The notes under the pieces were generated by a model. The model had not been told where the DNA came from and ran no database searches. It saw only the letters and a program-made list of their open reading frames with translations. A stretch of 64,000 nt of DNA, taken from contig JAFAVK010000102.1 in NCBI GenBank assembly GCA_019242475.1, forward strand, positions 45,005-109,004, in the 5' to 3' direction. This document shows, piece by piece, positions 17,838 to 27,379 of this stretch (the first letter of the stretch is position 1; every line of letters begins with the position of its first letter). The DNA is from Acidobacteriota bacterium (GTDB lineage: Bacteria; Acidobacteriota; Blastocatellia; Pyrinomonadales; Pyrinomonadaceae). Position numbers and translations under genes: made by a program.

Positions 17838-19282
17838 CGAACCCCTCCCCGCCCCGCGTTCGAACTTCCGTTGCCGTTCGCGCCGCCGCCGTTCTTCGGG
17901 ATGAAGTGGCCGACCGTGCGCGCCTCCTCCCCGAAGTAAGCGGCCGCCACCCGCTTCACGTCCTCGGCCGTGACGCGCGCGACGTTGCGCGGGTAGTCCT
18001 TGTAGAAGCGCCAGTCGGCGACCGCCTCGGCCTCCGACATCTGCATCGCCACGTTGTGCGTGCCGTCGCGCTCGTACGCGACGCGCGCCCCGATCTGCCG
18101 CTTCGCCTTCTCGACCTCCGCTTCGCCGAGGTCTTCGGCCGCGCGCTCAAGCTCGCGGCGGATGGTCTCTTCAACCCTCGCCGCCTCGACGCCGGGCGCG
18201 GCCGTCGCGTAGACGTTGAAGAGGCCGGGGTCGCGGAACTGGTCAACGCGCGCGTCCACCGAGACGGCCAGCTCCGCCTCGACGAGCGCCTGATACAGGC
18301 GGCTCGTCACGCCGTTCGACAGCGCGCAGGCCAGCACGGCGAGTGGGTAGATGTCGTTCACCTCGGGGGGCTGTGCGGCGCGCGCGGCCAGTTCGGCGTT
18401 CGACAGAACCTTCTCCTGACCCAACGCGGCCGGCGTGCGGAAGGCCACCTGCACGAGCGGCAGCTCGCCCGCGCGCCGCACGACCAGGCGCCGCTCGCCC
18501 TCCTGCCGCGGCTCGTCCGTGTAGACCTCCGGGATGGGCTCGCCCGAGGCGGGGAAGGCGCCGAAGTATTGCGCGACGAGCGCGAGCGCGCGCGACTCCT
18601 CGAAGTCGCCGACGACGATTGCCGTCGCGTTGTTCGGGTGGTAGAAGGTGTCGTAGAACTCTTTGAGCCGCGCGGTCGGCACGTTCTCCACGTCGGCGCG
18701 CCAGCCGATGGTCGGGTGGTGGTAAGGGTGCTCGCGGAAGGCCGCGGCGTAGACGGCCTCGTCGAGCACAAGCATCGGCTCGTTCTGCCCGCGCTCCAAC
18801 TCGTTGCGCACGACCGTCATCTCCGAGCGCCGGTCTTCGTCGGCGATGAAGGAGTTGCGCATGCGGTCTGCTTCGAGGTGGACGGCCAACTCCAAAGCGT
18901 CCGACGGCACGGTCTCGAAGTAGTTGGTGCGGTCGTACCAGGTGGTCGCGTTGAAGTCCGCGCCGACCCTTTGGAGCGTGGCGGCGACCTGCGTGCCCCG
19001 GGCCTTGTTGAAGGTCGGCGTGCCCTTAAAGAGCATGTGCTCAAGCAGGTGCGTCGCGCCCGTGTGGCCGACGGCCTCGTTGCGCGACCCGACGCGGTAG
19101 ACGACCAGGAACGTCGCCACCGGCGCGACGCGGTTCCCCGCCAGCAGCAGCTTCAGGCCGTTCGCGAGCCTGAACTCGCGCACCCCCTCCCCTTCCGCCA
19201 CGAACTCGACCCCGTCGGGCGGGGCCACATTCCGCTCACTCAAAATCTTTCTCCTTAAACGCCCGTCGTTGGTTCGATTCAT
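17834..19282 (-). CDS. M16 family zinc peptidase, catalytic partner
   Basis: VGSRNEAVGHTGATHLLEHMLFKGT contains HLLEH (HxxEH). Start MNRTNDG chosen over upstream M at 19402. Confidence 0.85.
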   Translation of the reverse strand: MNRTNDGRLRRKILSERNVAPPDGVEFVAEGEGVREFRLANGLKLLLAGNRVAPVATFLVVYRVGSRNEAVGHTGATHLLEHMLFKGTPTFNKARGTQVAATLQRVGADFNATTWYDRTNYFETVPSDALELAVHLEADRMRNSFIADEDRRSEMTVVRNELERGQNEPMLVLDEAVYAAAFREHPYHHPTIGWRADVENVPTARLKEFYDTFYHPNNATAIVVGDFEESRALALVAQYFGAFPASGEPIPEVYTDEPRQEGERRLVVRRAGELPLVQVAFRTPAALGQEKVLSNAELAARAAQPPEVNDIYPLAVLACALSNGVTSRLYQALVEAELAVSVDARVDQFRDPGLFNVYATAAPGVEAARVEETIRRELERAAEDLGEAEVEKAKRQIGARVAYERDGTHNVAMQMSEAEAVADWRFYKDYPRNVARVTAEDVKRVAAAYFGEEARTVGHFIPKNGGGANGNGSSNAGRGGVR

Positions 19283-19324
19283 GCTAACAAATCGACGCGG
19301 GCGAGGGGAAAGGCCGGCCTGTCT

Positions 19325-19341
19325 GCTTTGCCTCGTAAAGC
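19325..19341. promoter_or_regulatory. Operator-like 17-mer overlapping a candidate promoter upstream of the 19384 operon
   Basis: GCTTTGCCTCGTAAAGC; exact reverse complement at 20465-20481. Followed by TTGACA (19344-19349), 18-bp spacer, TACTTT (19368-19373). Confidence 0.6.
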
Positions 19342-19383
19342 ACTTGACAGTGGCCGGCTCGAGGGTGTACTTTCTCCGGCGGC

Positions 19384-20004
19384 ATGGCAGTCGTCCACAC
19401 ATTCCCCGAAAGGCCGCAGGCCGAGGAGCCGCCGGCGCTCCACGACCGCGCGATGGACAACCTGCGCTTCATCCGCGAGACGATGGAGCGCGCCTCGGCG
19501 TTCACGGCCGTGCCCGGCTGGGGCCAGGTCGCCATCGGGTTGACCGCGCTCTTCGCGGCGCTCGTCGCCTCGCAGCAGAAGACGTTCGGCGCGTGGTTCG
19601 CCGTCTGGATGACCGAGGCCGCCGTCTCCGCCGGCATCGCCGGGTGGACGATGTACCGCAAGGCCCACGCCTCCGACACCTCTCTGCTCTCACGACCGGG
19701 AAGAAAACTTATTATCAACCTCTCCCCGCCGATGTTGGTGGGCGCGCTGCTGACGGTCGTCTTCTACCGCGCGGGGATGGAGGCGCAACTGCCCGGGCTG
19801 TGGCTCCTGCTCTACGGCACGGGCGTCGTCACGGGGGGCGCCTTCTCCGTGCGCCCGGTTCCCTTCATGGGGCTCTGCTTCATGTTCCTGGGGGCGGGCG
19901 CCCTTTTTCTGCCCGCCGCGTGGGGCGACGCCCTGATGGCCGCGGGCTTCGGGCTGCTCCACCTCATCTTCGGGCTGCACATAGCGAGGAATTACGGTGG
20001 CTAG
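19384..20004 (+). CDS. Multi-pass membrane protein of unknown function
   Basis: 206 aa with several hydrophobic segments; overlaps downstream regulator gene by 8 bp. Confidence 0.7.
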   Translation: MAVVHTFPERPQAEEPPALHDRAMDNLRFIRETMERASAFTAVPGWGQVAIGLTALFAALVASQQKTFGAWFAVWMTEAAVSAGIAGWTMYRKAHASDTSLLSRPGRKLIINLSPPMLVGALLTVVFYRAGMEAQLPGLWLLLYGTGVVTGGAFSVRPVPFMGLCFMFLGAGALFLPAAWGDALMAAGFGLLHLIFGLHIARNYGG

Positions 20005-20413
20005 ACAAAGCGCTTTAGCGAAGGATCGTGCGAAGAAGGCGGGCGCGCAGGCGGCGCCCGAGGGTTTAGGCGAGCAGCCGCAGCCGCGGCGCAACAAGCC
20101 GACCGACGGGCCGGCCGCCGCCGCCGAGCTTGATCGACTGATACACGAGCGCATCCGCCTCGCCATCGTCAGCGCCCTCGCCGTCAACGAATCGCTCACC
20201 TTCAACGACCTCAAACAACTCCTGAACACCACGGACGGCAACCTGAGCGTGCACGCGCGCAAGCTCGAAGAGGCGCAGTACGTCGTCTGTAATAAATACT
20301 TCGACGGGCGCACGCCGAAGACCGAATATCGTCTGACGACCGCCGGCCGGCGCGCACTCGAAAGGTATCTCGGGCACATGGAGAGCGTCATCCGCGCCGC
20401 GCGCGGCGGGTGA
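19997..20413 (+). CDS. Winged-helix transcriptional regulator (ArsR/MarR-like)
   Basis: RIRLAIVSALAVNESLTFNDLKQLLNTTDGNLSVHARKLEEAQYVVCNKYFDGRTPKTEYRLTTAGRRALERY. Confidence 0.85.
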   Translation: MARQSALAKDRAKKAGAQAAPEGLGEQPQPRRNKPTDGPAAAAELDRLIHERIRLAIVSALAVNESLTFNDLKQLLNTTDGNLSVHARKLEEAQYVVCNKYFDGRTPKTEYRLTTAGRRALERYLGHMESVIRAARGG

Positions 20414-20464
20414 GAGAGGGAAGGGAAGTCGGGCCGCGGTCGCCCGATATTTTTTTGCCTTCTG

Positions 20465-20481
20465 GCTTTACGAGGCAAAGC
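20465..20481. promoter_or_regulatory. Operator-like 17-mer upstream of the 20546-23791 gene cluster
   Basis: GCTTTACGAGGCAAAGC, exact reverse complement of 19325-19341; continues into CAAAGCGCTTTG. Confidence 0.6.
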
Positions 20482-20545
20482 GCTTTGCTTTGGGCGCGCG
20501 GGCGCGGCGTCTGAGATTCGCGGGAACAGAAGGAGGAGGAGGGTC

Positions 20546-21232
20546 GTGAACACTAACGTTAACCTGCCGGCGGCGGTCGGCGTGCTGGGCCTGCTGGGCG
20601 CGTGTGCGGTGCTCGGGCTGCTCGGGCTCGTGGCGCTGCACGCGCTGGCGCGCGGGCGTTACGGGAGGATGAGGGTGTCGCTCGTCGGGCTCGCGCTGTG
20701 CGCGGCCGCGTACGGGGCGCTCGTCCTCGCCTTCTCGGTCAAAAGCGAGGGGCGCGTGCTCGCGCGCGGCGAGGAGAAATACTTCTGCGAGATCGACTGC
20801 CACCTCGCCTACTCGGTGGTTGACGTGCGTCGCGCCAAGGCGCTGGGCGCGGGGGGCGCGCGGGCCGAGGCGCGGGGCGAGTTTCTCGTCGTGACCCTGC
20901 GGACGCGCTTCGACCCGAACACCATCTCGTCCGTGCGCGGCGACGCGCTCCTGACGCCGAACCCACGCGAGGTATCCGTGTGCGACGCCGGGGGGCGCGC
21001 TTACGCGGTGTCGGAGGAGGGGCGGCGCGCGCTGTCCACAGAGGGCGGTGTGGGGATGCCGCTCGACACCCCGCTGCGCCCCGGCGAGTCTTACACGACG
21101 GGGCTGGTCTTCGACCTGCCCGAGGGCGCGCCGGGGGCCGTGCTGCTCGTCAGAGAGTCTTCGCCGGAGACGCACTTCATCATCGGCCACGAGAACAGCC
21201 CGCTCCACGGGAAGACCGAGTTCGGGCTCTAA
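20546..21232 (+). CDS. Membrane-anchored hypothetical protein
   Basis: 228 aa; two N-terminal hydrophobic segments; extracytoplasmic beta-rich region; preceded by AGGAGGAGGAG. Confidence 0.65.
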   Translation: MNTNVNLPAAVGVLGLLGACAVLGLLGLVALHALARGRYGRMRVSLVGLALCAAAYGALVLAFSVKSEGRVLARGEEKYFCEIDCHLAYSVVDVRRAKALGAGGARAEARGEFLVVTLRTRFDPNTISSVRGDALLTPNPREVSVCDAGGRAYAVSEEGRRALSTEGGVGMPLDTPLRPGESYTTGLVFDLPEGAPGAVLLVRESSPETHFIIGHENSPLHGKTEFGL

Positions 21233-21251
21233 GACGCTGAGGAGGACTGAG

Positions 21252-22460
21252 GTGGAGAGTTTCGACGTGGTGGTCGTGGGGGCCGGGCTGGCCGGACTTC
21301 AGTTGACGAGGCTGCTCGCGCGGGGCGGCGCGCGCGTGCTGCTGGCCGACAGGAAGAACTCGCTCGAAGACTCCGTGCACACGACGGGCATCTTCGTCCG
21401 CCGCACGCTCGAAGATTTTGATTTGCCGCGCGACTGTCTGGGGCCGGCCGTGAGGCGCGTGAGGCTCTACTCGCCGGCGCGGCGCGCGCAGGAGCTTGAG
21501 AGCGAGCACGAGGAGTTTCGCGTCGGCCGCATGGGACGGCTCTACGCGCGGATGCTCGAAGAGTGCATCGACGCGCGCGCCGTGTGGTCGCCGGCGACGC
21601 GCTACGCCGGGTCGGAGTTTAAGGGCGATGACTCCGGCGACACGGAGGTGCTGCTCGAACGCGCGGGCGTGACGAGAAGAGTCAAGGCGCGGTTCGTGGT
21701 CGGGGCCGACGGGGCGCGCTCGCGCGTGGCGCGAGACCTCGGGCTCGACGAGAACCGCGAGTGGATCGTCGGCGTCGAGGACGTGCTGCGCGGCGTGGCG
21801 ACGGCGAGCGAGCCCTGCTTCCACTGCTTCCTCGACCCGCGGCTCGCGCCGGGCTACCTCGCGTGGGTCGTGTGCGACGGCGAGGAGACGCACGTCGGCG
21901 TGGGCGGCTACGCCGACCGCTTCGACCCGGCGCGCGCGCTCGAAGAGTTCCGCGCAGAGATGTCGCGCACGTTCGACTTCACGCGCGCCCGCCGCGTCGA
22001 GCGCCGCGGGGGGCGCATCCCCGTGGGCGGCGTGCTGAAGAGGATTGCGTGCGGCCGCGGCCTCCTGGTCGGGGACGCGGCGGGCGCGGTGTCGCCTTTG
22101 ACGGCGGGCGGACTCGACCCGTGCATGCGCCTGTCGGGGCTGGCGGCCGAAGTCATTGCCGACTATCTCAAGACCGGGGACGCGGCGGCGCTCGCGCGCT
22201 ACTCGGGCGCGCGTTTCCGCGCGCGCTTCGTCTCGCGTCTGTGGATGAGAAGGACGCTCTCTTCCGTCAACAGCTCTCTGCTCGTCGAGGCGGGCTGCGC
22301 GGTGATGAGGCGCGCGCCCTTCCGTAATCTGGCGCGCCACGTCTTCTTCGGGCGGGGTTCGTTCCCCGACGTGGCGACCCACAGGCGCGCGGCGTGGCTC
22401 GGTCTGCTGTCGCGCGCGGGGCGGTCGGGGTTTAATTCGCGGCCGGGTACTAACGTCTGA
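21252..22460 (+). CDS. FAD-dependent oxidoreductase, geranylgeranyl reductase-like
   Basis: GTG start at 21252; VESFDVVVVGAGLAGLQLTRLLARGG; VGADGARSRVARDLGL; GRGLLVGDAAGAVSPLTAGGLDPCMRLSG. Confidence 0.85.
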   Translation: MESFDVVVVGAGLAGLQLTRLLARGGARVLLADRKNSLEDSVHTTGIFVRRTLEDFDLPRDCLGPAVRRVRLYSPARRAQELESEHEEFRVGRMGRLYARMLEECIDARAVWSPATRYAGSEFKGDDSGDTEVLLERAGVTRRVKARFVVGADGARSRVARDLGLDENREWIVGVEDVLRGVATASEPCFHCFLDPRLAPGYLAWVVCDGEETHVGVGGYADRFDPARALEEFRAEMSRTFDFTRARRVERRGGRIPVGGVLKRIACGRGLLVGDAAGAVSPLTAGGLDPCMRLSGLAAEVIADYLKTGDAAALARYSGARFRARFVSRLWMRRTLSSVNSSLLVEAGCAVMRRAPFRNLARHVFFGRGSFPDVATHRRAAWLGLLSRAGRSGFNSRPGTNV

Positions 22461-22480
22461 ACTGAGGAGTCTTGAAAAGT

Positions 22481-23791
22481 ATGTTGAAGCGCATCGTAGC
22501 CATCGCGTTCATCTTCTTGTGTGCGTCCGCGGCCTGGATGGTCTTGGGCGCGACCGTCTTCTCGCGCACGTACGACTCGGATCAGGTGCTCGAAGGCCAG
22601 GTCACTTCGCTGTGGGGCGCGCCGCAGATGCAGTCGCCGCCCGCGGCCGCGGCCGAGCACGAGGTGGCGAAGACGACCGACACGGTCGAGAACGGGAAGC
22701 TCAAGACGGTGACGCAGATGGTTCCCGTGACCGAGACGCTGCCGCTTGAGTCGAGCCGCGTGGACGTGTCGCTCGGGCTCGAACACAGGCAGAAGGGGCT
22801 GCTCTGGTACAGCACCTACAAGGTCGGCTTCGACGGAACCTACGTCTTCCGCAATTCGACGCAGCAGGAGCGCGTGACCTTCACCCTGAAGTTCCCGGCC
22901 GAGCGCGCCATCTACGACGACCTCGTCTTCACGGTCAACGGCGCGCCGGTCGCGCTCACGAACGAGAACAACTCGGCGACGGGGACGGCCGCGGTCAAGC
23001 CGGGCGAGGCGGCGACGCTGCGCGTGGCCTACAGGTCGCAGGGGTTGAACGACTGGCGCTACAACTTCGGCGGCGGCGACGCGAAGACCGGCGTGACCGT
23101 GGCGCAGGTGCGCGACTTCCGCATGAGGATGACGACCGACTTCAAGGAGATCGACTTCCCCGAGAACACGCTCTCGCCTTCGGAGAAGCGCGAGACGGAC
23201 GGCGGCTGGGAGCTTGAGTGGAACTTCAAGAACCTCGTCTCGGGCTTCCAGATCGGGATGGCGATGCCCGAGAAGTTGCAGCCCGGGCCGCTCGCCGGGC
23301 GCATCAGCTTCTTCGCGCCGGTCTCGCTCTTCTTCTTCTTCTTCCTGATGTTCATCATCACGACGATGCGCGGCATCGAGCTGCACCCGATGAACTACTT
23401 CTTCCTCGCGGCGTCCTTCTTCTCGTTCCACCTGCTGCTGGCGTACCTGGTTGACCACGTCTCGATCCACACGGCGTTCGCCATTTCGTCGGTCGTCTCG
23501 ATCTTCCTGGTCATCAGCTACCTGCGCCTCGTGGTCGGGACGCGCTTCGCGGCGCGCGAGGCGGGGCTCGCGCAGTTCATCTACCTCGTGATGTTCTCCT
23601 ACGCCTTCTTCTTCAAGGGCTTCACCGGGCTCGCCGTCACCGTCGGCTCCGTCCTCACGCTCTTCGTCGTCATGCAGATCACGGGGCGCGTGCGCTGGGC
23701 GGAGAAGTTCTCCGCGAAGCCCGAAGGCGGGGGCGACAAGGATTCGCCTTCCGACTTCTCCGGCAAGGTCGCGCCGTCGGTCAGCGCGTGA
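22481..23791 (+). CDS. creD: CreD-like inner membrane protein
   Basis: Large periplasmic domain then TMs: GIELHPMNYFFLAASFFSFHLLLAYLVDHVSIHTAFAISSVVSIFLVISYLRLV...QITGRVRW, matching CreD topology and motif order. TTG start at 22472 also possible. Confidence 0.75.
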   Translation: MLKRIVAIAFIFLCASAAWMVLGATVFSRTYDSDQVLEGQVTSLWGAPQMQSPPAAAAEHEVAKTTDTVENGKLKTVTQMVPVTETLPLESSRVDVSLGLEHRQKGLLWYSTYKVGFDGTYVFRNSTQQERVTFTLKFPAERAIYDDLVFTVNGAPVALTNENNSATGTAAVKPGEAATLRVAYRSQGLNDWRYNFGGGDAKTGVTVAQVRDFRMRMTTDFKEIDFPENTLSPSEKRETDGGWELEWNFKNLVSGFQIGMAMPEKLQPGPLAGRISFFAPVSLFFFFFLMFIITTMRGIELHPMNYFFLAASFFSFHLLLAYLVDHVSIHTAFAISSVVSIFLVISYLRLVVGTRFAAREAGLAQFIYLVMFSYAFFFKGFTGLAVTVGSVLTLFVVMQITGRVRWAEKFSAKPEGGGDKDSPSDFSGKVAPSVSA

Positions 23792-23825
23792 GGAAAGAAG
23801 TAGACAGTAGGCAGTAGAAGAACAG

Positions 23826-23866
23826 GCGGCGCGGCTCTCTTTATCAACCGATGAGAGCCGCGCCGC
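23826..23866. terminator. 14-bp stem hairpin between convergent genes, nested in heptad repeats
   Basis: GCGGCGCGGCTCTC-N13-GAGAGCCGCGCCGC, flanked by AGTAGACAGTAGGCAGTAG and CTACTGACTACTGTCCACTT. Confidence 0.7.
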
Positions 23867-23901
23867 TTCTTATTCCTGAACTACTGACTACTGTCCACTT
23901 T

Positions 23902-24459
23902 TTAAGGGTACGGGCGATAGACCTTCACGCGGTTGGCGAACTTCTCGGCGACCTTGTTGGGAATCTTTTTGCCGAAGAGGACGGAGCGGGTCTTGCCGCT
24001 GGCGACGACCTCCGACGTGCGCGGGTCGATGACGGAGAAGGTGAAGCGGCGCGTGAGGGGCTTGCGCGTGATCTCGATGACGAGGTCGGCCTGCGCCTCG
24101 TTGCGCGTGACGACCATGCCCCACGCCTTGAACTCCTTCCGCTTGAGGAGCGAGGCTTCGACCTCGTGCCCGCTGACGAACGCCGTGTCCGAGTGGACGA
24201 AGACGAAGCGCGCCTTGCGCAGGACGGTCGCCGGGTCTGACGCGGTCGGCCGCGCGTCCGCCTCGTCCGCTTCATCCTCGTCGTCCGAGTCCTGGGCGGC
24301 GCGTGCGGCCTGCCGCTGCGGCCCCGCGCCCTGCTTTTTCAAAACGGGCGGGCTTCCCTGCGCGCGCGCCGAAGACGCGAACGCCGAGGGGAAGAGCAGC
24401 GCGAGCATGAAGCACGTGAGGTTAACGTTCAAGAGTCTCTTTGAAAATTGCTTGTTCAT
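23902..24459 (-). CDS. Secreted hypothetical protein
   Basis: ATG at 24459 with AGGAG upstream; signal peptide MNKQFSKRLLNVNLTCFMLALLFPSAFASSARAQ; NVYRPYP C-terminus. Confidence 0.7.
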   Translation of the reverse strand: MNKQFSKRLLNVNLTCFMLALLFPSAFASSARAQGSPPVLKKQGAGPQRQAARAAQDSDDEDEADEADARPTASDPATVLRKARFVFVHSDTAFVSGHEVEASLLKRKEFKAWGMVVTRNEAQADLVIEITRKPLTRRFTFSVIDPRTSEVVASGKTRSVLFGKKIPNKVAEKFANRVKVYRPYP

Positions 24460-24847
24460 ACGTATCTCCTGCCCTGAAGTATGCGCGCCAGCGGGCGCGA
24501 GCGTCGGCAGGATAAGGCGGCGCGGCGTGCGCCGCCTTCGCCCCTGTGTCACTTGAATGATTGCCACATGATTGCGGTTCGGTTGTCGGCAAGTTGTAGC
24601 TTCGTGTGGCCTCTCCGCCGCGCCCTCAGTCCGGCCGAGTCACGTACTATTTCGATATTTGACGCGCCGGACGTTTCTGTCTGACTACAAGACGCGCGGG
24701 CGCGCGGCCTGACTGCGCGCGCCGTAAAAGCCTGTGCGTCGTTGCGCTTACGCGGGCTCCGGCCGGCGCGGCCCGGCGTTTGCAAAGTTCCGGGTAACGC
24801 GCGCGGCGCGCGAAAGAGTCGGGAGCAAGTGGAGGCTTAAGAGGGCG

Positions 24848-25702
24848 ATGCGGGCGGGCAAGGTTAAGGGGTGGTTGTTGTTAACCCTGCTGGCGTTGCA
24901 GACGGCGTGCGGCGGCGCGCTGTCGGGCGGCGGCAACCAGGCCGCCATGCCGCACGCCTCCGCGGGCTTCAACCTCTTCAGCCCCGAGCAGGACATCCAA
25001 CTCGGCGAAGCCTCGGCCGAAGAGATCATGCGGCAGGTGGTCGTCGTCCGCGACGAGCGCACGGAGGCTTACGTGCAGCGCCTCGGCGAGCGCGTCGCGG
25101 CGGCCGCGCCCGGCTACAGGTTCCCTTACAAGTTCGTCGTCGTCGCCTCGCCCGAGGTCAACGCCTTCGCGCTGCCGGGCGGCTACGTCTTCGTCAACGA
25201 GGGCGCGATCAAAGCCGCGCGCACGGAGGGCGAACTGGCGGGCGTGCTCGCGCACGAGATCGCGCACGTCTCGCTGCGTCACGGCACGACGCAGGCTTCG
25301 CGCGCCTACCTCGCGCGGACGGCGATGGGCGTCGTCAACACGGTCGCGGGCGTCGGCCAGGGCGACTTCTGGCGCGTGGCGGCCGCGGCGTTCGGCGCCC
25401 GCGTGAACGGATTCTTTCTGAGGTCGAACCGCGCGGCCGAGCTACAGGCCGACGCGGAGGGCGCGCACCTCCTGGCCGAGGCCGGCTTCGACCCGCGCGA
25501 CATGGCAAACTTCTTCGAGCGCCTCAACGAGCGCGAGGGCGGCCGCGAGAGCGAGGACGCCGCCGCGAGCGACCACCCCGACCCCGCGAGCCGCGTCGAG
25601 GTCATCGGCCAGGTCGTCGCCGCGCTCGGCCGGACGCCCGCGCACCCGCGCGACTCCGAAGAGTTCCGCCGTATCAAGTCGCGCCTGTCGGGGCTACGTT
25701 AA
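24848..25702 (+). CDS. M48 family metalloprotease, lipoprotein-like
   Basis: LLLTLLALQTACGG lipobox-like; GVLAHEIAHVSLRHGTTQ (HExxH). Confidence 0.9.
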   Translation: MRAGKVKGWLLLTLLALQTACGGALSGGGNQAAMPHASAGFNLFSPEQDIQLGEASAEEIMRQVVVVRDERTEAYVQRLGERVAAAAPGYRFPYKFVVVASPEVNAFALPGGYVFVNEGAIKAARTEGELAGVLAHEIAHVSLRHGTTQASRAYLARTAMGVVNTVAGVGQGDFWRVAAAAFGARVNGFFLRSNRAAELQADAEGAHLLAEAGFDPRDMANFFERLNEREGGRESEDAAASDHPDPASRVEVIGQVVAALGRTPAHPRDSEEFRRIKSRLSGLR

Positions 25703-25745
25703 GTAGGAACGGTTTTTATAACTCTCTTGGAAGTATAGTTTCCTA

Positions 25746-25807
25746 ATTCACCACGGAGACACGGCTCCGAAGTTATATAACTTCGGAGCCGTGTCTCCGT
25801 GGTGAAT
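25746..25807. repeat. Perfect 62-bp palindrome between convergent genes
   Basis: ATTCACCACGGAGACACGGCTCCGAAGTTAT|ATAACTTCGGAGCCGTGTCTCCGTGGTGAAT. Confidence 0.9.
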
Positions 25808-25822
25808 AGCGTCCGTCGGGGC

Positions 25823-27379
25823 TCACCCTTTTTTGCCGGCGTGTTGGGCCTGGCGGTGCGGGCGGCGGATGAGGCTGCGGCGGCGCGGGATGACGGGGCG
25901 GCGCTCGCCGAGCAGCCCCTTGTGGCGGTTGTTGAGGAGCGCGACGAAGGTCTGGTGGTGCCTGAAGCCGAGCAGCTTCGCCGCGCGCGAGACCACGCCG
26001 TCGGCGTCGCGCAGCGCGCGCGAGATCAGCTCCGCCTCGTAACGCAGCACCTCCGCCTTCAGCGAGAACCCCTCCCACCTCTCCTCGGACGGGGCGGCCT
26101 CGACCCCTTCGCCGTCACCGCGCGAAGAGATGAACGACTCCAACGCGCGGCGGGCGCAGGCGGTCAGGCGCGAGAGCGTGTCGAGGTCGCGCGTGCCCGC
26201 GAGCGGGCCGTGCGCGCGCTCGAACGCGTCGCACAGCTCGGCGTGGTCGAGGTCTGCGCCCAACTCCTCGGTGAGCGTGAGCGCGGCCAGACCCGCGCCC
26301 GTCCGGTCGCCCGCGACCTCCGCGACTTCGACGGCACGCGCGAGGCTTTGGTGGGCCTCCGGGTGCCGGCCGCCGCGCGCCTGCGCGACGCCGAGCGTCG
26401 TCAGCGCCTCGGCCAGGAGCGCCTGGCGGTCGCAGTCTTCGAAGACGCGCACGGCGGAGAGCGCGACGCGCTCGGCCTCCTCGTGCCGGCCCTCGGCGAC
26501 GAGCACGCGCGCCAGCGTCTCGTCGCACTGCGCGACGATGACCGCGTCCTTCAGGGAGGCGTGGAGCTTGCGCGCCCGCGCGAGGTGCTCGCGCGCCTCC
26601 TCGTGGCGGCCGATGCGGTTGAAGAGGATGGCGAGGTTGTTCTCGTTGTTAGCGAGGTAGCGCGTGTGGCCGGCCTGCTCAAGGTGGAAGCTGGCGGCCG
26701 CGTGTTCGACGAGCGCGCGGTCGAGCATCTCGGCGTCGCCCGCGTCGGCCAGCGCGACGAAGGCGTTGGCGCGCTCCGAATGGAAGTTGCCCTGGATGAC
26801 GTCGCTCCCGCTCGCCTCGACGTGCGGGGCGGCCTCGGCGAGCACCTCGACGGCCGCGCGGTTGCACCCGGCCGACAGCTCGACGATGGCGAGTCGCGTG
26901 AGCGCGAGCGCCCTCTGCTCGGCGTCCTCGCGCGCGAGCCCTTCGAGCGCCGCGCGCAGGACGACGCGCGCCTCCTCGAACGCGCCCTCGCGCCAGTAGC
27001 AGACGCCGAGGTCGGTGCGCGCCTCGGCGACCTTGCGTGCGTCGCCGAGCCGCTCGAAGAGGCCGGCGCCTTCGCTCAGGAGATTCTTGGCGGCCTCCTG
27101 CGCGCCCTCGATGCGGCGCGCGCCGCCGAGCGCGCTCGTCAGGCGCCCGGCCTGCAACAGCACCTCGGCCGCCGCGCGCGCGCCTAATCCGTCGGCCGCG
27201 GGGCGCCCACAAGTGCCGCGCCAGAGTCCTTCGAGCGCCTCGACGGCGCCTTCATAATCGCCGGCTTTTAAGAATGAGTTGGAAAGGGTGCAACGTCGGA
27301 GCGCGTCCTCGTCGCGGGAAGCGGGTGCGCCGGCCGCGGCCGGTGCGTGCGTGACACGGGGGCTGTTCGAGAAGTCCAT
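25823..27379 (-). CDS. TPR-repeat protein with C-terminal Fis-like helix-turn-helix
   Basis: Repeated TPR-like helices (ARTDLGVCYWREGAFEEARVVLRAAL...); C-term YEAELISRALRDADGVVSRAAKLLGFRHHQTFVALLNNRHK. Confidence 0.75.
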   Translation of the reverse strand: MDFSNSPRVTHAPAAAGAPASRDEDALRRCTLSNSFLKAGDYEGAVEALEGLWRGTCGRPAADGLGARAAAEVLLQAGRLTSALGGARRIEGAQEAAKNLLSEGAGLFERLGDARKVAEARTDLGVCYWREGAFEEARVVLRAALEGLAREDAEQRALALTRLAIVELSAGCNRAAVEVLAEAAPHVEASGSDVIQGNFHSERANAFVALADAGDAEMLDRALVEHAAASFHLEQAGHTRYLANNENNLAILFNRIGRHEEAREHLARARKLHASLKDAVIVAQCDETLARVLVAEGRHEEAERVALSAVRVFEDCDRQALLAEALTTLGVAQARGGRHPEAHQSLARAVEVAEVAGDRTGAGLAALTLTEELGADLDHAELCDAFERAHGPLAGTRDLDTLSRLTACARRALESFISSRGDGEGVEAAPSEERWEGFSLKAEVLRYEAELISRALRDADGVVSRAAKLLGFRHHQTFVALLNNRHKGLLGERRPVIPRRRSLIRRPHRQAQHAGKKG

